Assembly: GCF_051521495.1 (NCBI RefSeq)
Contig: NZ_CP150355.1
Location: 8,556,001 to 8,620,000, forward strand
Reading direction: 5' to 3'
Origin: Sorangium sp051521495
GTDB lineage: Bacteria; Myxococcota_A; Polyangia; Polyangiales; Polyangiaceae
DNA: 64,000 bases
Both the position numbers and the translations under genes were made by a program. Every line of letters starts with the position of its first letter. Positions within the stretch are counted from its first letter, which is position 1. The notes under the pieces are model-generated. The model was not told where the DNA came from. It did no database searches and saw only the letters and a program-made list of their open reading frames with translations. Positions 54,608-63,169 of the stretch are shown piece after piece.

Positions 54608-55435
54608 TTACTTCATCGACTTCTTGTTGGGTGCCGCCCTCGTGGCGGCCGGCTTCTTCGCAGCCTTCGCGGCCGGCTTCTTCGCAGCCTTCGCGGCCGG
54701 CTTCTTCGCAGCCTTCGCAGCCGGCTTCTTCGCAGCCTTCGCGGCCGGCTTCTTCGCAGCCTTCGCGGCCGGCTTCTTCGCCGACTTGGCAGCCGGCTTC
54801 TTTGCCGCCGGCTCCTTCGCAGCCTTCGCGGCCGGCTTCTTCGCCGACTTGGCAGCCGGCTTCTTCGCCGCAACCGCCCGCTTTCCAGCCCCCCTGCTCG
54901 CCGCGGCGCCGTTCGCAGCCGACCTCTTCGTCCCCGTCGCACGCTCCCCGGAGGACGGCTGCGCCCCGGCTTCGAGCTCCTCGCCTGCCGTGCTCGCGTG
55001 GGCCTTGGCGCCGTTCACTTCGGGCACCTGCTTCGCGTAACGCGCGAGCGTCTCGCGCACCCGCGCATCCAGATCCGCGAAATCGAACGGCTTGTTCAAC
55101 CAGGCGTCGGCGGCGAAGAGCGGCGAGGTCATCTCGTTCAGGTTCTCGCCGATCCCGGTGAGCATGATGACGCCGGTGCTCGCGAACGGCCGTCCGTCGG
55201 ACGTGTCGCTCTTCAGCCGCTTGCAGATCTCCCAGCCGCTCATGCCGGGCATCATCACATCCAGGATCACCAGATCCGGCTGGTGCTCGCGTGCGAGATC
55301 CCAGGCGGCATCGCCCTCGGAAGCTTCGATCACGGAGAACCCCAGGTTCCTCAAGTGACGCGCAACGAGGCTCAACATCGCCGGTTCGTCTTCGGCCACC
55401 AGCACACGGGGCGGCATCGTGCTCGCGGAAGGCAT
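54608..55435 (-). CDS. Response regulator receiver domain fused to a histone-H1-like Lys/Ala/Pro tail
   Basis: A 275-residue protein. Residues 9-135 are a complete receiver domain: acidic pair Glu15/Asp16 (VLVAEDEPAM), phosphoacceptor Asp59 (LVILDVMMPGMSGWE), Thr93 (VIMLTGIGE) and Lys115 (AWLNKPFD). An acidic/Ser linker (140-185) leads to about 90 residues of KKPAAKAA and KKPAAKSA repeats ending KKSMK, highly basic like the C-terminal domain of histone H1 or myxobacterial/chlamydial H1-like proteins. There is no standard output domain. Phosphorylation could govern DNA or RNA binding by the tail. Starts at 55435 and 55417 are both possible, and neither has a clear ribosome site. Confidence 0.88.
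   Translation of the reverse strand: MPSASTMPPRVLVAEDEPAMLSLVARHLRNLGFSVIEASEGDAAWDLAREHQPDLVILDVMMPGMSGWEICKRLKSDTSDGRPFASTGVIMLTGIGENLNEMTSPLFAADAWLNKPFDFADLDARVRETLARYAKQVPEVNGAKAHASTAGEELEAGAQPSSGERATGTKRSAANGAAASRGAGKRAVAAKKPAAKSAKKPAAKAAKEPAAKKPAAKSAKKPAAKAAKKPAAKAAKKPAAKAAKKPAAKAAKKPAAKAAKKPAATRAAPNKKSMK
54644..54865. repeat. 24-bp in-frame tandem repeat encoding KKPAAKAA units
   Basis: About nine 24-bp units, with one 15-bp partial unit (KEPAA) in the middle. They encode the H1-like tail of the response regulator on the minus strand. Two unit types (KAA and KSA endings) alternate as blocks, suggesting unequal exchange. Confidence 0.93.
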
Positions 55436-55554
55436 CGTGGATGCGGATGAGAGTACGTGCGCGCGAACCGGTCAAGAGAGAACGAGACCGCGCGGCCGCG
55501 GCCAGCGCTCGGCGCCGTCCTCCCCAGCGGCCCCGAGCGCCAGGGCGGACGCGA

Positions 55555-56220
55555 TCACGCGGCGCGCGCGAGGGCGATCTTTTCCGTCTGCCCCGCCGCA
55601 TAGAAGCGCCTCAACGCGGCGAGCAGCTCGGCATGACGCCCATGGCGGGCAAACTCTGCCTCGAGGCGACCCGCGAACCGCGCAGCCAGCTCGTTCGCGA
55701 TCCGGTAGCGATCGCCGGTCTCCGTGCCCGGTGGATCCATGAAGGTGACCCGCTCGAAGAGGTGGGCGCGGATCCGCGCAGCGCGCTCCGGCTCGAAGCG
55801 CCTCGCCCCCGGCGGCGCCGCCTCGTGGCGGCGCCTGAGCGGCGGGCCCGGGAGCTCGACCTCGTCCGCCAGACCGCCGTAGACGAGCAGCACGTACTTG
55901 TCGACCTCGGCCTGGAGCTCGAGCTCGAGCTGGGTCGCCGGGAGCTCCCTGCGGGCCCGCTCGGCCACATAGAGGAAGTGGCTCACGCCCTCCACGATCT
56001 GGCAGATCTCGTCGAACGTCCCCTCTCGCCCCCGCGTGATCGCCCGGCGGGGCAGGTGCAGCGCGACCTCGATATCTCCGTCCGCGTGCCGGATCAGCAG
56101 CGCCTCGCGCGCGCTACCGTCCGTCAGCCGGATGAAATCGTCGACCGCTGGCGCGTCGTCGAGCGCGTAGGTGCGCGCCAGGTGCTGCTGGATCCGGGCG
56201 GGGAAGGTCGCGCCCCGCAT
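55555..56220 (-). CDS. Conserved-looking protein of unknown function, 221 residues
   Basis: The ATG at 56220 shares its A with the TGA stop of the upstream gene (TGATG type), so the pair is coupled. The sequence looks folded and mostly helical: QIVEGVSHFLYVAERARRELPATQ, LELELQAEVDKYVLLVY and ANELAARFAGRLEAEFARHG. There is no signal peptide, membrane helix or motif I recognise. Codon use is like its neighbours. It may belong to a myxobacterial-specific family, but that is a guess. Confidence 0.7.
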   Translation of the reverse strand: MRGATFPARIQQHLARTYALDDAPAVDDFIRLTDGSAREALLIRHADGDIEVALHLPRRAITRGREGTFDEICQIVEGVSHFLYVAERARRELPATQLELELQAEVDKYVLLVYGGLADEVELPGPPLRRRHEAAPPGARRFEPERAARIRAHLFERVTFMDPPGTETGDRYRIANELAARFAGRLEAEFARHGRHAELLAALRRFYAAGQTEKIALARAA

Positions 56221-56825
56221 CAGTTGAGCCCGCCCGAACCGCGGCTCGGAACGAGCCCTCGTGCCCCGAGCTCATCCGCGAGGCGGCTCGATCCGGTGCG
56301 GACCCAGCGCTCGTACAGCCGAAGCACCGAGCGCTCGTCCCGAGCTCCCGACGCGAGCGTGCCGTCGGCCACATCGTTCAGGACGCTCACGAACCGCTCG
56401 AATTTCTCCGCCATCTCCGAAAGAACGTCGGGCCCCTGGCCGACGCGCGCGTTGAGGCGCAGCATAGCGGCCGCGTGGTGGTAAGCGGTCGCTCCGACCC
56501 CGACCACATAGCCGCGATCGACCCCCTTCACCTCGATGTGGCCGCCGAAGAAGCCGACCACGTAGAGGACGCTGTCACCCAGGTTGCGCAGCCGCTGGAA
56601 ACGCTCGGCGCCCGAGGCTTCCAGCGCGTCGCGCAAAAGGAAGGTCAGGGGCTGGCTGAAGGCAGACTCGGCATGCTCGTCCGGGTGAGCAAAGGCACAA
56701 AGCAGACCGACGAGGTAGCTCGACGCCGCCTCGGTAACCGCGACGTTCCGGACTCGGAGCGCCTCGTCCACAACCTCCTGGAAATAGCGGGTCATGCTCG
56801 GGGACACAGAGATCGCTTGGCTCAC
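56220..56825 (-). CDS. Protein of unknown function, 201 residues, coupled to the next gene
   Basis: A GTG start with GAGGTG five to six bases upstream. The sequence is helical and soluble: VVDEALRVRNVAVTEAASSYLVGLL, PLTFLLRDALEASGAERFQRLRNLGDSVLYVVGFFGG, and GVGATAYHHAAAMLRLNAR. No family is recognised. It is adjacent to the groESL region but divergent from it. Tight coupling to the 221-residue gene suggests the two products work together. Confidence 0.72.
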   Translation of the reverse strand: MSQAISVSPSMTRYFQEVVDEALRVRNVAVTEAASSYLVGLLCAFAHPDEHAESAFSQPLTFLLRDALEASGAERFQRLRNLGDSVLYVVGFFGGHIEVKGVDRGYVVGVGATAYHHAAAMLRLNARVGQGPDVLSEMAEKFERFVSVLNDVADGTLASGARDERSVLRLYERWVRTGSSRLADELGARGLVPSRGSGGLN

Positions 56826-57104
56826 AGGGGCACCTCACTTGTGCGGGTGCCCTGGATACCGACGTAACCCGGGCCACCGCGCGCTCAGGTCAACCAGACA
56901 CGTCCTGTCGGCCTCCTTCGGGCAGGAGACCGTGAGAGCGCCGCGTCACCGTGCTGTCGCAGCTTCGCCCTCATAAGCTCATTTTAGCCGAGGGGCCCCG
57001 CCGAGCCCAGCCTTGCGCCGCGCACCTTCCCCTGCGATCTCCAGGACTTACAGCCACCTCGGCGCCTGGCTGCTAACGCGCAAAGTGCCGGCCTGGGGCG
57101 ACTC

Positions 57105-57132
57105 TTGACACCCTCCAGGGGGTGGCTATCTT
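57105..57132 (+). promoter_or_regulatory. Sigma70-type promoter of groESL
   Basis: A consensus TTGACA (57105-57110), a 16-base spacer and TATCTT (57127-57132). The predicted start, near 57139, lies just before the CIRCE element, the usual arrangement for HrcA-repressed groE promoters. The rest of 56826-57277 holds no gene. Confidence 0.75.
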
Positions 57133-57142
57133 CGGCGCGCTC

Positions 57143-57171
57143 GCTAGCACTCGCCATAGGTGAGTGCTAGC
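57143..57171 (+). promoter_or_regulatory. CIRCE operator (HrcA binding site)
   Basis: GCTAGCACTC, nine bases, GAGTGCTAGC. This matches CIRCE (TTAGCACTC-N9-GAGTGCTAA) in both 7-base cores and spacing. It sits in the 5' leader of groES, so HrcA should repress groESL without heat. hrcA itself is not in the window. Confidence 0.95.
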
Positions 57172-57277
57172 AAAGTGCCCAGACTGCAATCGTAGGGGGC
57201 CTTGCTGCCGCTCAGGCGGTCCGGCTGGGCCCCGCCGTTCGTGGGGCGCGGCGCTCGTCCCCGGAGGATTTGCAAAG

Positions 57278-57568
57278 ATGAAGATTCGACCGCTCCAGGA
57301 CCGCGTGATCGTTCAGCGCGTGAAGGAAGAAGAGAAGACCAAGGGAGGTCTCTACATTCCGGACACCGCGAAAGAGAAGCCGATCGAGGGCACCGTCATC
57401 GCCGTCGGCAACGGCAAGGTCGCCGAGGACGGTACCGTGCGGAAGCTCGACGTCAAGGAGGGCGATCGCGTCCTCTTCGGCAAGTACTCGGGCACCGAGG
57501 TCAAGATCGACGGTGAGGAGCACCTCATCCTCCGCGAGGACGACATCCTCGGCGTGATCGAGAAGTGA
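57278..57568 (+). CDS. groES: Co-chaperonin GroES
   Basis: A 96-residue lid of the chaperonin. The ATG at 57278 has GGAGG ten bases upstream. Typical blocks are MKIRPLQDRVIVQRVKEEEK, the mobile loop KTKGGLYIPDTAKEKP, GTVIAVGNGK and the end HLILREDDILGVIEK. It lies 32 bases before groEL in one CIRCE-controlled operon. Confidence 0.98.
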   Translation: MKIRPLQDRVIVQRVKEEEKTKGGLYIPDTAKEKPIEGTVIAVGNGKVAEDGTVRKLDVKEGDRVLFGKYSGTEVKIDGEEHLILREDDILGVIEK

Positions 57569-57600
57569 CGCGGGCGACAGAAGGAACTTAGGAGAGAACC

Positions 57601-59229
<1,629 letters not shown>

Positions 59230-59254
59230 TCGCGGCACCCGGCGCTGACCGTTC

Positions 59255-59277
59255 AGCCGGGCTGGCAAGGGCCGGCT
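59255..59277 (+). terminator. Possible groEL terminator hairpin
   Basis: AGCCGG (59255-59260) and CCGGCT (59272-59277) can form a stem closed further by G-C pairs, 26 bases after the groEL stop. Only TCC follows, not a run of T, so the call is weak. Confidence 0.35.
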
Positions 59278-59357
59278 TCCTCCTCGGGAAGTCGGCCCTT
59301 CGCCATTTCGACTTCCGGCAAGCCGCGGCGCATGATCTGATCCGGCGCAGGTTCGCG

Positions 59358-59891
59358 ATGAGCACCCTGACTACCGAGCGCCTGGCGCTCACCCCGGTCT
59401 CGCTGCCCCTGCTCGAGGCGGTCATCCGCGGAGATCGCGCCGAGGCCGAGGCCCTGTCCGGCGCGCGTTTTCCTGACGCCTGGCCTGGGCGCGCGCTCGT
59501 CGAGCGCGCCTTCAGCTCGCCGCTCGAGCGGCTGCGCGATGATCCGGACGCGTTCCTGTGGGGCACGCGGTTGATGGTGACGCGCGGGCACGAGGAGCGC
59601 GTCGTCGTCGGTAGCGTGGTGCTGAACGGCCGGCCCGACGCCACCGGCACCGTGGAGATCGGCTACGGCGTCGAGGGCCGGTCCCAGGGCCAAGGCTACG
59701 CGACCGAGGGGTCGCGCGCCGTCCTGCACTGGACGCTGCAGCAGGCGGGCGTGAAGCGCGTGATCGCCACCACGCCGGCCTGGCACCGCGCGTCGCTCCG
59801 GGTGATCGAGAAGCTCGGGATGCGCCCTGCCGGAACGCTCGATCACGACCTCCTGGGCGAGCTCCTCGTCTTCGAGCGCTTCCGCGAGTAA
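59358..59891 (+). CDS. GNAT-family (RimJ/RimL-like) N-acetyltransferase
   Basis: A 177-residue acetyltransferase. LTTERLALTPVSLPLLEAVI is the RimJ/RimL-type N-terminus. VVGSVVLNGRPDATGTVEIG leads into the acetyl-CoA loop RSQGQGYATEGSRA (about 108-121). The end KRVIATTPAWHRASLRVIEK then LGMRPAGTLDHDL is the usual asparagine-less variant of the N-x-x-S-x-x-V-x-x-K-x-G-F motif. The target could be a ribosomal protein N-terminus, an amino acid or a drug; undetermined. It lies 128 bases after groEL. Confidence 0.88.
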   Translation: MSTLTTERLALTPVSLPLLEAVIRGDRAEAEALSGARFPDAWPGRALVERAFSSPLERLRDDPDAFLWGTRLMVTRGHEERVVVGSVVLNGRPDATGTVEIGYGVEGRSQGQGYATEGSRAVLHWTLQQAGVKRVIATTPAWHRASLRVIEKLGMRPAGTLDHDLLGELLVFERFRE

Positions 59892-59933
59892 GCGCCCCTC
59901 GACCACAGGCGGAGGCCTCCGCCGCGGCGCCGC

Positions 59934-60461
59934 TCAGCCTCCGGCGCGGCTCACGCCGCCACGCGGGTCGCGCCGCCGAGCCCACTCGCACATCGTCATG
60001 CCCGCCGCGATCGCCACGGGATACGAGTGGTTGATCCCGTACATGGGGATCGCGATGACGTCGTCGCAGGCGTCGAGCAGCACCCGCGGTAACCCGTCGT
60101 CCTCGCTGCCGAAGAGGAAGACGAGCCCGTGGGGCAGCGGCGCCTCCCAGAGGGTCCGCCGCGCGTGATCGCGCTCCACGCCGATGAGCGGGCGGCCCCG
60201 CGCTGCCTCGAGGAAGCGCGCCTCGTCGGGGCACTCGACGATGGTTTCGTACTTCTGCATGCCCATCGAAGCGCGCTCGTAGTAGGGCTCGGTCCCGATC
60301 AGGAAGATCTCCCGCACCAGGAACGAGTGCGCGACGCGGATGATGGCGCCGATGTTGAACGGGTTCTTCGCGCGGCAGACGGCGATCGAGAAGTCGTTCC
60401 GCAAGGGTGCGAGCTCTTCGCGGATCTCCCGGGTGGTGAGCCCGAACGGCGGGATCTTCAC
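59934..60461 (-). CDS. SpoU/TrmH-family RNA 2'-O-methyltransferase
   Basis: A 175-residue SPOUT (knotted) methyltransferase from a GTG at 60461. SPOUT motif 1 is AVCRAKNPFNIGAIIRVAHSF with the RNA-contact Asn and Arg. Motif 2 is LVFLFGSEDDGLPRVLLDAC, and motif 3 is VIAIPMYGINHSYPVAIAAG. The NHSYPVAIA of motif 3 differs from the usual xSLNVSVA, so target specificity may differ. It is about the minimal length for the catalytic domain, without the extra L30e-like RNA-binding domain. Confidence 0.88.
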   Translation of the reverse strand: MKIPPFGLTTREIREELAPLRNDFSIAVCRAKNPFNIGAIIRVAHSFLVREIFLIGTEPYYERASMGMQKYETIVECPDEARFLEAARGRPLIGVERDHARRTLWEAPLPHGLVFLFGSEDDGLPRVLLDACDDVIAIPMYGINHSYPVAIAAGMTMCEWARRRDPRGGVSRAGG

Positions 60462-60476
60462 GGCGCGCTGGCTCCC

Positions 60477-61358
60477 TTACTCGGCGGCAGCATAGCGATC
60501 GTACAGCGGATAGATGGGCCCCTCGTGGACCCTGATCCGCTCGGTCGTGCCCGTGGCGTGCTTGACGAGGAGCACGAGCCCGGCGCGTGGCACGGCGTCG
60601 AGCGCGCCACGGATCGCGGCGACCGACATGCGCCGGAGAGGCAGCCCGGCGATCTCCAGCACCTCGTCGCCCTTGCGGAGCCCAGCGCGCTCGGCGGGCC
60701 CCCCCTCCACCGTCCGCGAGATGAACGCGGAGCCCGAATGCAGCTGGTACCAGAGGCCGAGGCCGAACCTGGCGTGCGCCGGCTGGAATGCCAGCGTCAG
60801 CGAGCCGCCCGCGTCGAGCTCGACCTCGATCTCGCCCGCGGCTCGCTGCGTATCGCTCGGACGGCCGATGTCGCGCACCCCGATCGGCTTGTCGACGAGC
60901 GGATCCGACTCCCAGACCTCCACCCGGAGCCGATCCTCGGGCGAGATTTGGAAATTTCCGCCAGGTCCTTCGGGCCAGGTCGGCTCCAAGGTGTTCGCCT
61001 GCTCCGCCGTCCGAAAGAGCTCCGCGCCGTTGACCAGGACGCGGACATAGGGGTCCGGTAGGTCGCCGGCCCCGGAATCCCAGGCTCGACCGTCCCGAGT
61101 GCGCTCAGGGATCCTCGCCCGGATGACCCGGAGCCATCGGACGTCCTCAGGCGGCGGAGGATACAGCTCCTGGCCTGAAGGAGGCTCGTGAAGGCGGGTC
61201 GAGAGCTCCGGGTAGAGGGCCGAGCACCCGCCCACAGCGAGCGGCATGCCACCTGCGGCCAGCAGCATGATGAACGCGGGCAAGCAGAGCGAGAGCGCGC
61301 GATGCTGTCGGAGGACCAAGATGACGCCATTTTTGGCCGGAGCCGGCGTCAGCCGCAA
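60477..61358 (-). CDS. Lipoprotein with C2-like and PDZ domains
   Basis: Up to 293 residues from a TTG at 61358; TTG 61319 and ATG 61268 are alternatives, and none has a good ribosome site. A hydrophobic core (CLPAFIMLLAAGGMPLAVGGC) ends in a lipobox-like VGGC (Cys45). The middle has a C2-type calcium/phospholipid-binding pattern: DLPDPYVRVLVNGAELF, NTLEPTWPEG, FQISPEDRLRVEVWESDPL and DKPIG. The C-terminal PDZ domain has AFISRTVEGGPAERAGLRKG and DEVLEIAGLPLRRM. C2 plus PDZ on a bacterial lipoprotein is uncommon. It is divergent from asnS by only 25 bases. Confidence 0.8.
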   Translation of the reverse strand: MRLTPAPAKNGVILVLRQHRALSLCLPAFIMLLAAGGMPLAVGGCSALYPELSTRLHEPPSGQELYPPPPEDVRWLRVIRARIPERTRDGRAWDSGAGDLPDPYVRVLVNGAELFRTAEQANTLEPTWPEGPGGNFQISPEDRLRVEVWESDPLVDKPIGVRDIGRPSDTQRAAGEIEVELDAGGSLTLAFQPAHARFGLGLWYQLHSGSAFISRTVEGGPAERAGLRKGDEVLEIAGLPLRRMSVAAIRGALDAVPRAGLVLLVKHATGTTERIRVHEGPIYPLYDRYAAAE

Positions 61359-61383
61359 CTAAACCGTGCTATTTCGGGCGCCC

Positions 61384-62724
61384 ATGCAGGACCCGCCCGT
61401 CATTGCTACCAGCGACCTCAGCGCGCACGTCGGCAGCACTGTCGTGCTCCGCGGATGGCTCTACAACAAGCGGTCGAGCGGCAAGCTCCACTTCCTCGAG
61501 CTGCGCGACGGCTTCGGCACCGTCCAGTGCGTGATGGCGAAGAGCGACGTCGGCGATGACGTCTTCGCGGCCGCCGACAAGGTCACCCAGGAGAGCGTGA
61601 TCGACGTGGTCGGCGAGGTGAAGGCGCACCCGAAGCGCGCCGGGGTCTACGAGATCGCCGCGTCCGGCTTCCACCTGCTCGGCCCCACCGCCGGCGAGTA
61701 CCCCATCTCCCCGAAGGAGCACGGGACCGACTTCCTCATGGATCACCGCCACCTCTGGCTGCGCTCGAGGCGGCAGCACGCGATCTTGCGGGTGCGCCAC
61801 ACCATCATCCAGGCCATCCGCGACTTCTTCGACGGGCGCGGGTTCACGCTCGTCGACGCGCCGATCTTCACGCCGAATGCATGCGAGGGGACGAGCACGC
61901 TGTTCCAGACCGATTACCACGGCGAGAAGGCGTACCTCACCCAGTCGGGGCAGCTCTACATGGAGGCGGCAGCGGCCGCGTTCGGGAAGGCGTACTGCTT
62001 CGGACCCACGTTCCGCGCGGAGAAGTCGAAGACCCGCCGCCATCTGGCCGAGTTCTGGATGGTCGAGCCCGAGGTTGCGTTCATGGACCTCGCGGGCGAC
62101 ATGGACCTCGCGGAAGACTTCCTGTGCTTCATCGTCGAGCGGGTCCTCGAGCGGCGCCGCCCCGAGCTCGCGGCGCTCGAGCGCGACGTGGGGAAGCTCG
62201 AGGCCGTCAAGAAGCCCTTCCCGCGCATCCGTTACGACGACGCCGTCGCCATCCTGAACGAGGCGCGCGCGGAGAAACGGAAGGCGGCCGGAGAGGCCGA
62301 GATTCCTGATTTTCCGTGGGGCGAGGACCTCGGTGGCGAGGACGAGACGATCATCTCCGGCCGGTACGATCGCCCCGTCATGATCCACCGCTATCCGGCC
62401 CAGGTGAAAGCCTTCTACATGAAGCGCGATCCGACGGACGACCGGCTCGCGCTCTGCGTCGATGTCCTCGCGCCGGAAGGCTATGGTGAGGTGATCGGGG
62501 GCGGGCAGCGCGAGGATGATCTCGCCACCCTCGAGCGGGCAATCGAGGCGCATCAGCTGCCCCCTGAGGCGTTCGGCTGGTACCTGGATCTGCGCCGGTA
62601 TGGCACCTTCCCGCATGCGGGCTTCGGGCTGGGGGTCGAGCGGAGCGTCGCCTGGATCTGCGGCCTGCCCCACGTGCGCGAGACGATCCCGTTCCCACGC
62701 ATGCTGAATCGGCTCTCGCCCTAG
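61384..62724 (+). CDS. asnS: Asparaginyl-tRNA synthetase
   Basis: A 446-residue class IIb synthetase charging tRNA-Asn. The N-terminal OB fold (about 15-105) has VVLRGWLYNKRSSGKLHFLE. The catalytic core has FTLVDAPIFTPNACEGTSTL, motif 2 FGPTFRAEKSKTRRHLAEFW plus MVEPE (about 206-230) and motif 3 GFGLGVERSVAWICGLPHVR. HLAEFWMVEPE separates AsnRS from AspRS. ATG 61384 is used because similarity starts there; an in-frame GTG at 61366 is possible. Having AsnRS implies direct charging rather than only the amidation route. Confidence 0.96.
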   Translation: MQDPPVIATSDLSAHVGSTVVLRGWLYNKRSSGKLHFLELRDGFGTVQCVMAKSDVGDDVFAAADKVTQESVIDVVGEVKAHPKRAGVYEIAASGFHLLGPTAGEYPISPKEHGTDFLMDHRHLWLRSRRQHAILRVRHTIIQAIRDFFDGRGFTLVDAPIFTPNACEGTSTLFQTDYHGEKAYLTQSGQLYMEAAAAAFGKAYCFGPTFRAEKSKTRRHLAEFWMVEPEVAFMDLAGDMDLAEDFLCFIVERVLERRRPELAALERDVGKLEAVKKPFPRIRYDDAVAILNEARAEKRKAAGEAEIPDFPWGEDLGGEDETIISGRYDRPVMIHRYPAQVKAFYMKRDPTDDRLALCVDVLAPEGYGEVIGGGQREDDLATLERAIEAHQLPPEAFGWYLDLRRYGTFPHAGFGLGVERSVAWICGLPHVRETIPFPRMLNRLSP

Positions 62725-63169
62725 TGCCGCGCGTCAGAAGTGCTGCGGGAATTTCTGGGCGCTGCTTTGCAGCGCCTCGCTGACGGCGCGATGCGCCACG
62801 GCGCCGACGCGATGGGCCGACGGGTGGAAGCGGAAGCAGACGAGGCTAGCCGCTCCCCGCGCGTACCTGTGCGCCGGAGTCGCCACGCCGTGCGAGGAGC
62901 GTGAGTAACAGGTAACGCGACCGGCACCCGCGCGACAACGGCGGGCAGTGTGGTCAGGCCGTGCCCGCGAGCCGCCTCGCCGCTGGGGATCCGTTTTTGC
63001 TCCGCTTGCAGGGCGACTCTGTCGTATCAAGAAAGCATAGGGCGCAACCCGCGACCCACGCTCACTCGGCCGACCGACGGAGCCACCCCTGCTTGCAGAT
63101 GAGGGAGCGCTCTACCGGCGAGCCGGACCCTGCCCCCGCCTCCCCGACCCAACTCGCGAGGACAAAGCT
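62725..63169. other. Intergenic region after asnS
   Basis: About 445 bases. A minus-strand frame (62734-63030) ends in a helical-looking stretch (HRVGAVAHRAVSEALQSSAQ), but its N-terminal part is Arg/Ala-rich and no start is convincing. It may be a gene remnant or chance. No tRNA, terminator or clear promoter was found. Confidence 0.35.

Noticed and set aside
62734..63030. A minus-strand frame with a plausible helical C-terminal end
   Set aside because: The N-terminal two thirds is Arg/Ala/Gly-rich, there is no ribosome site and no recognisable family; kept only as a note on the intergenic region.
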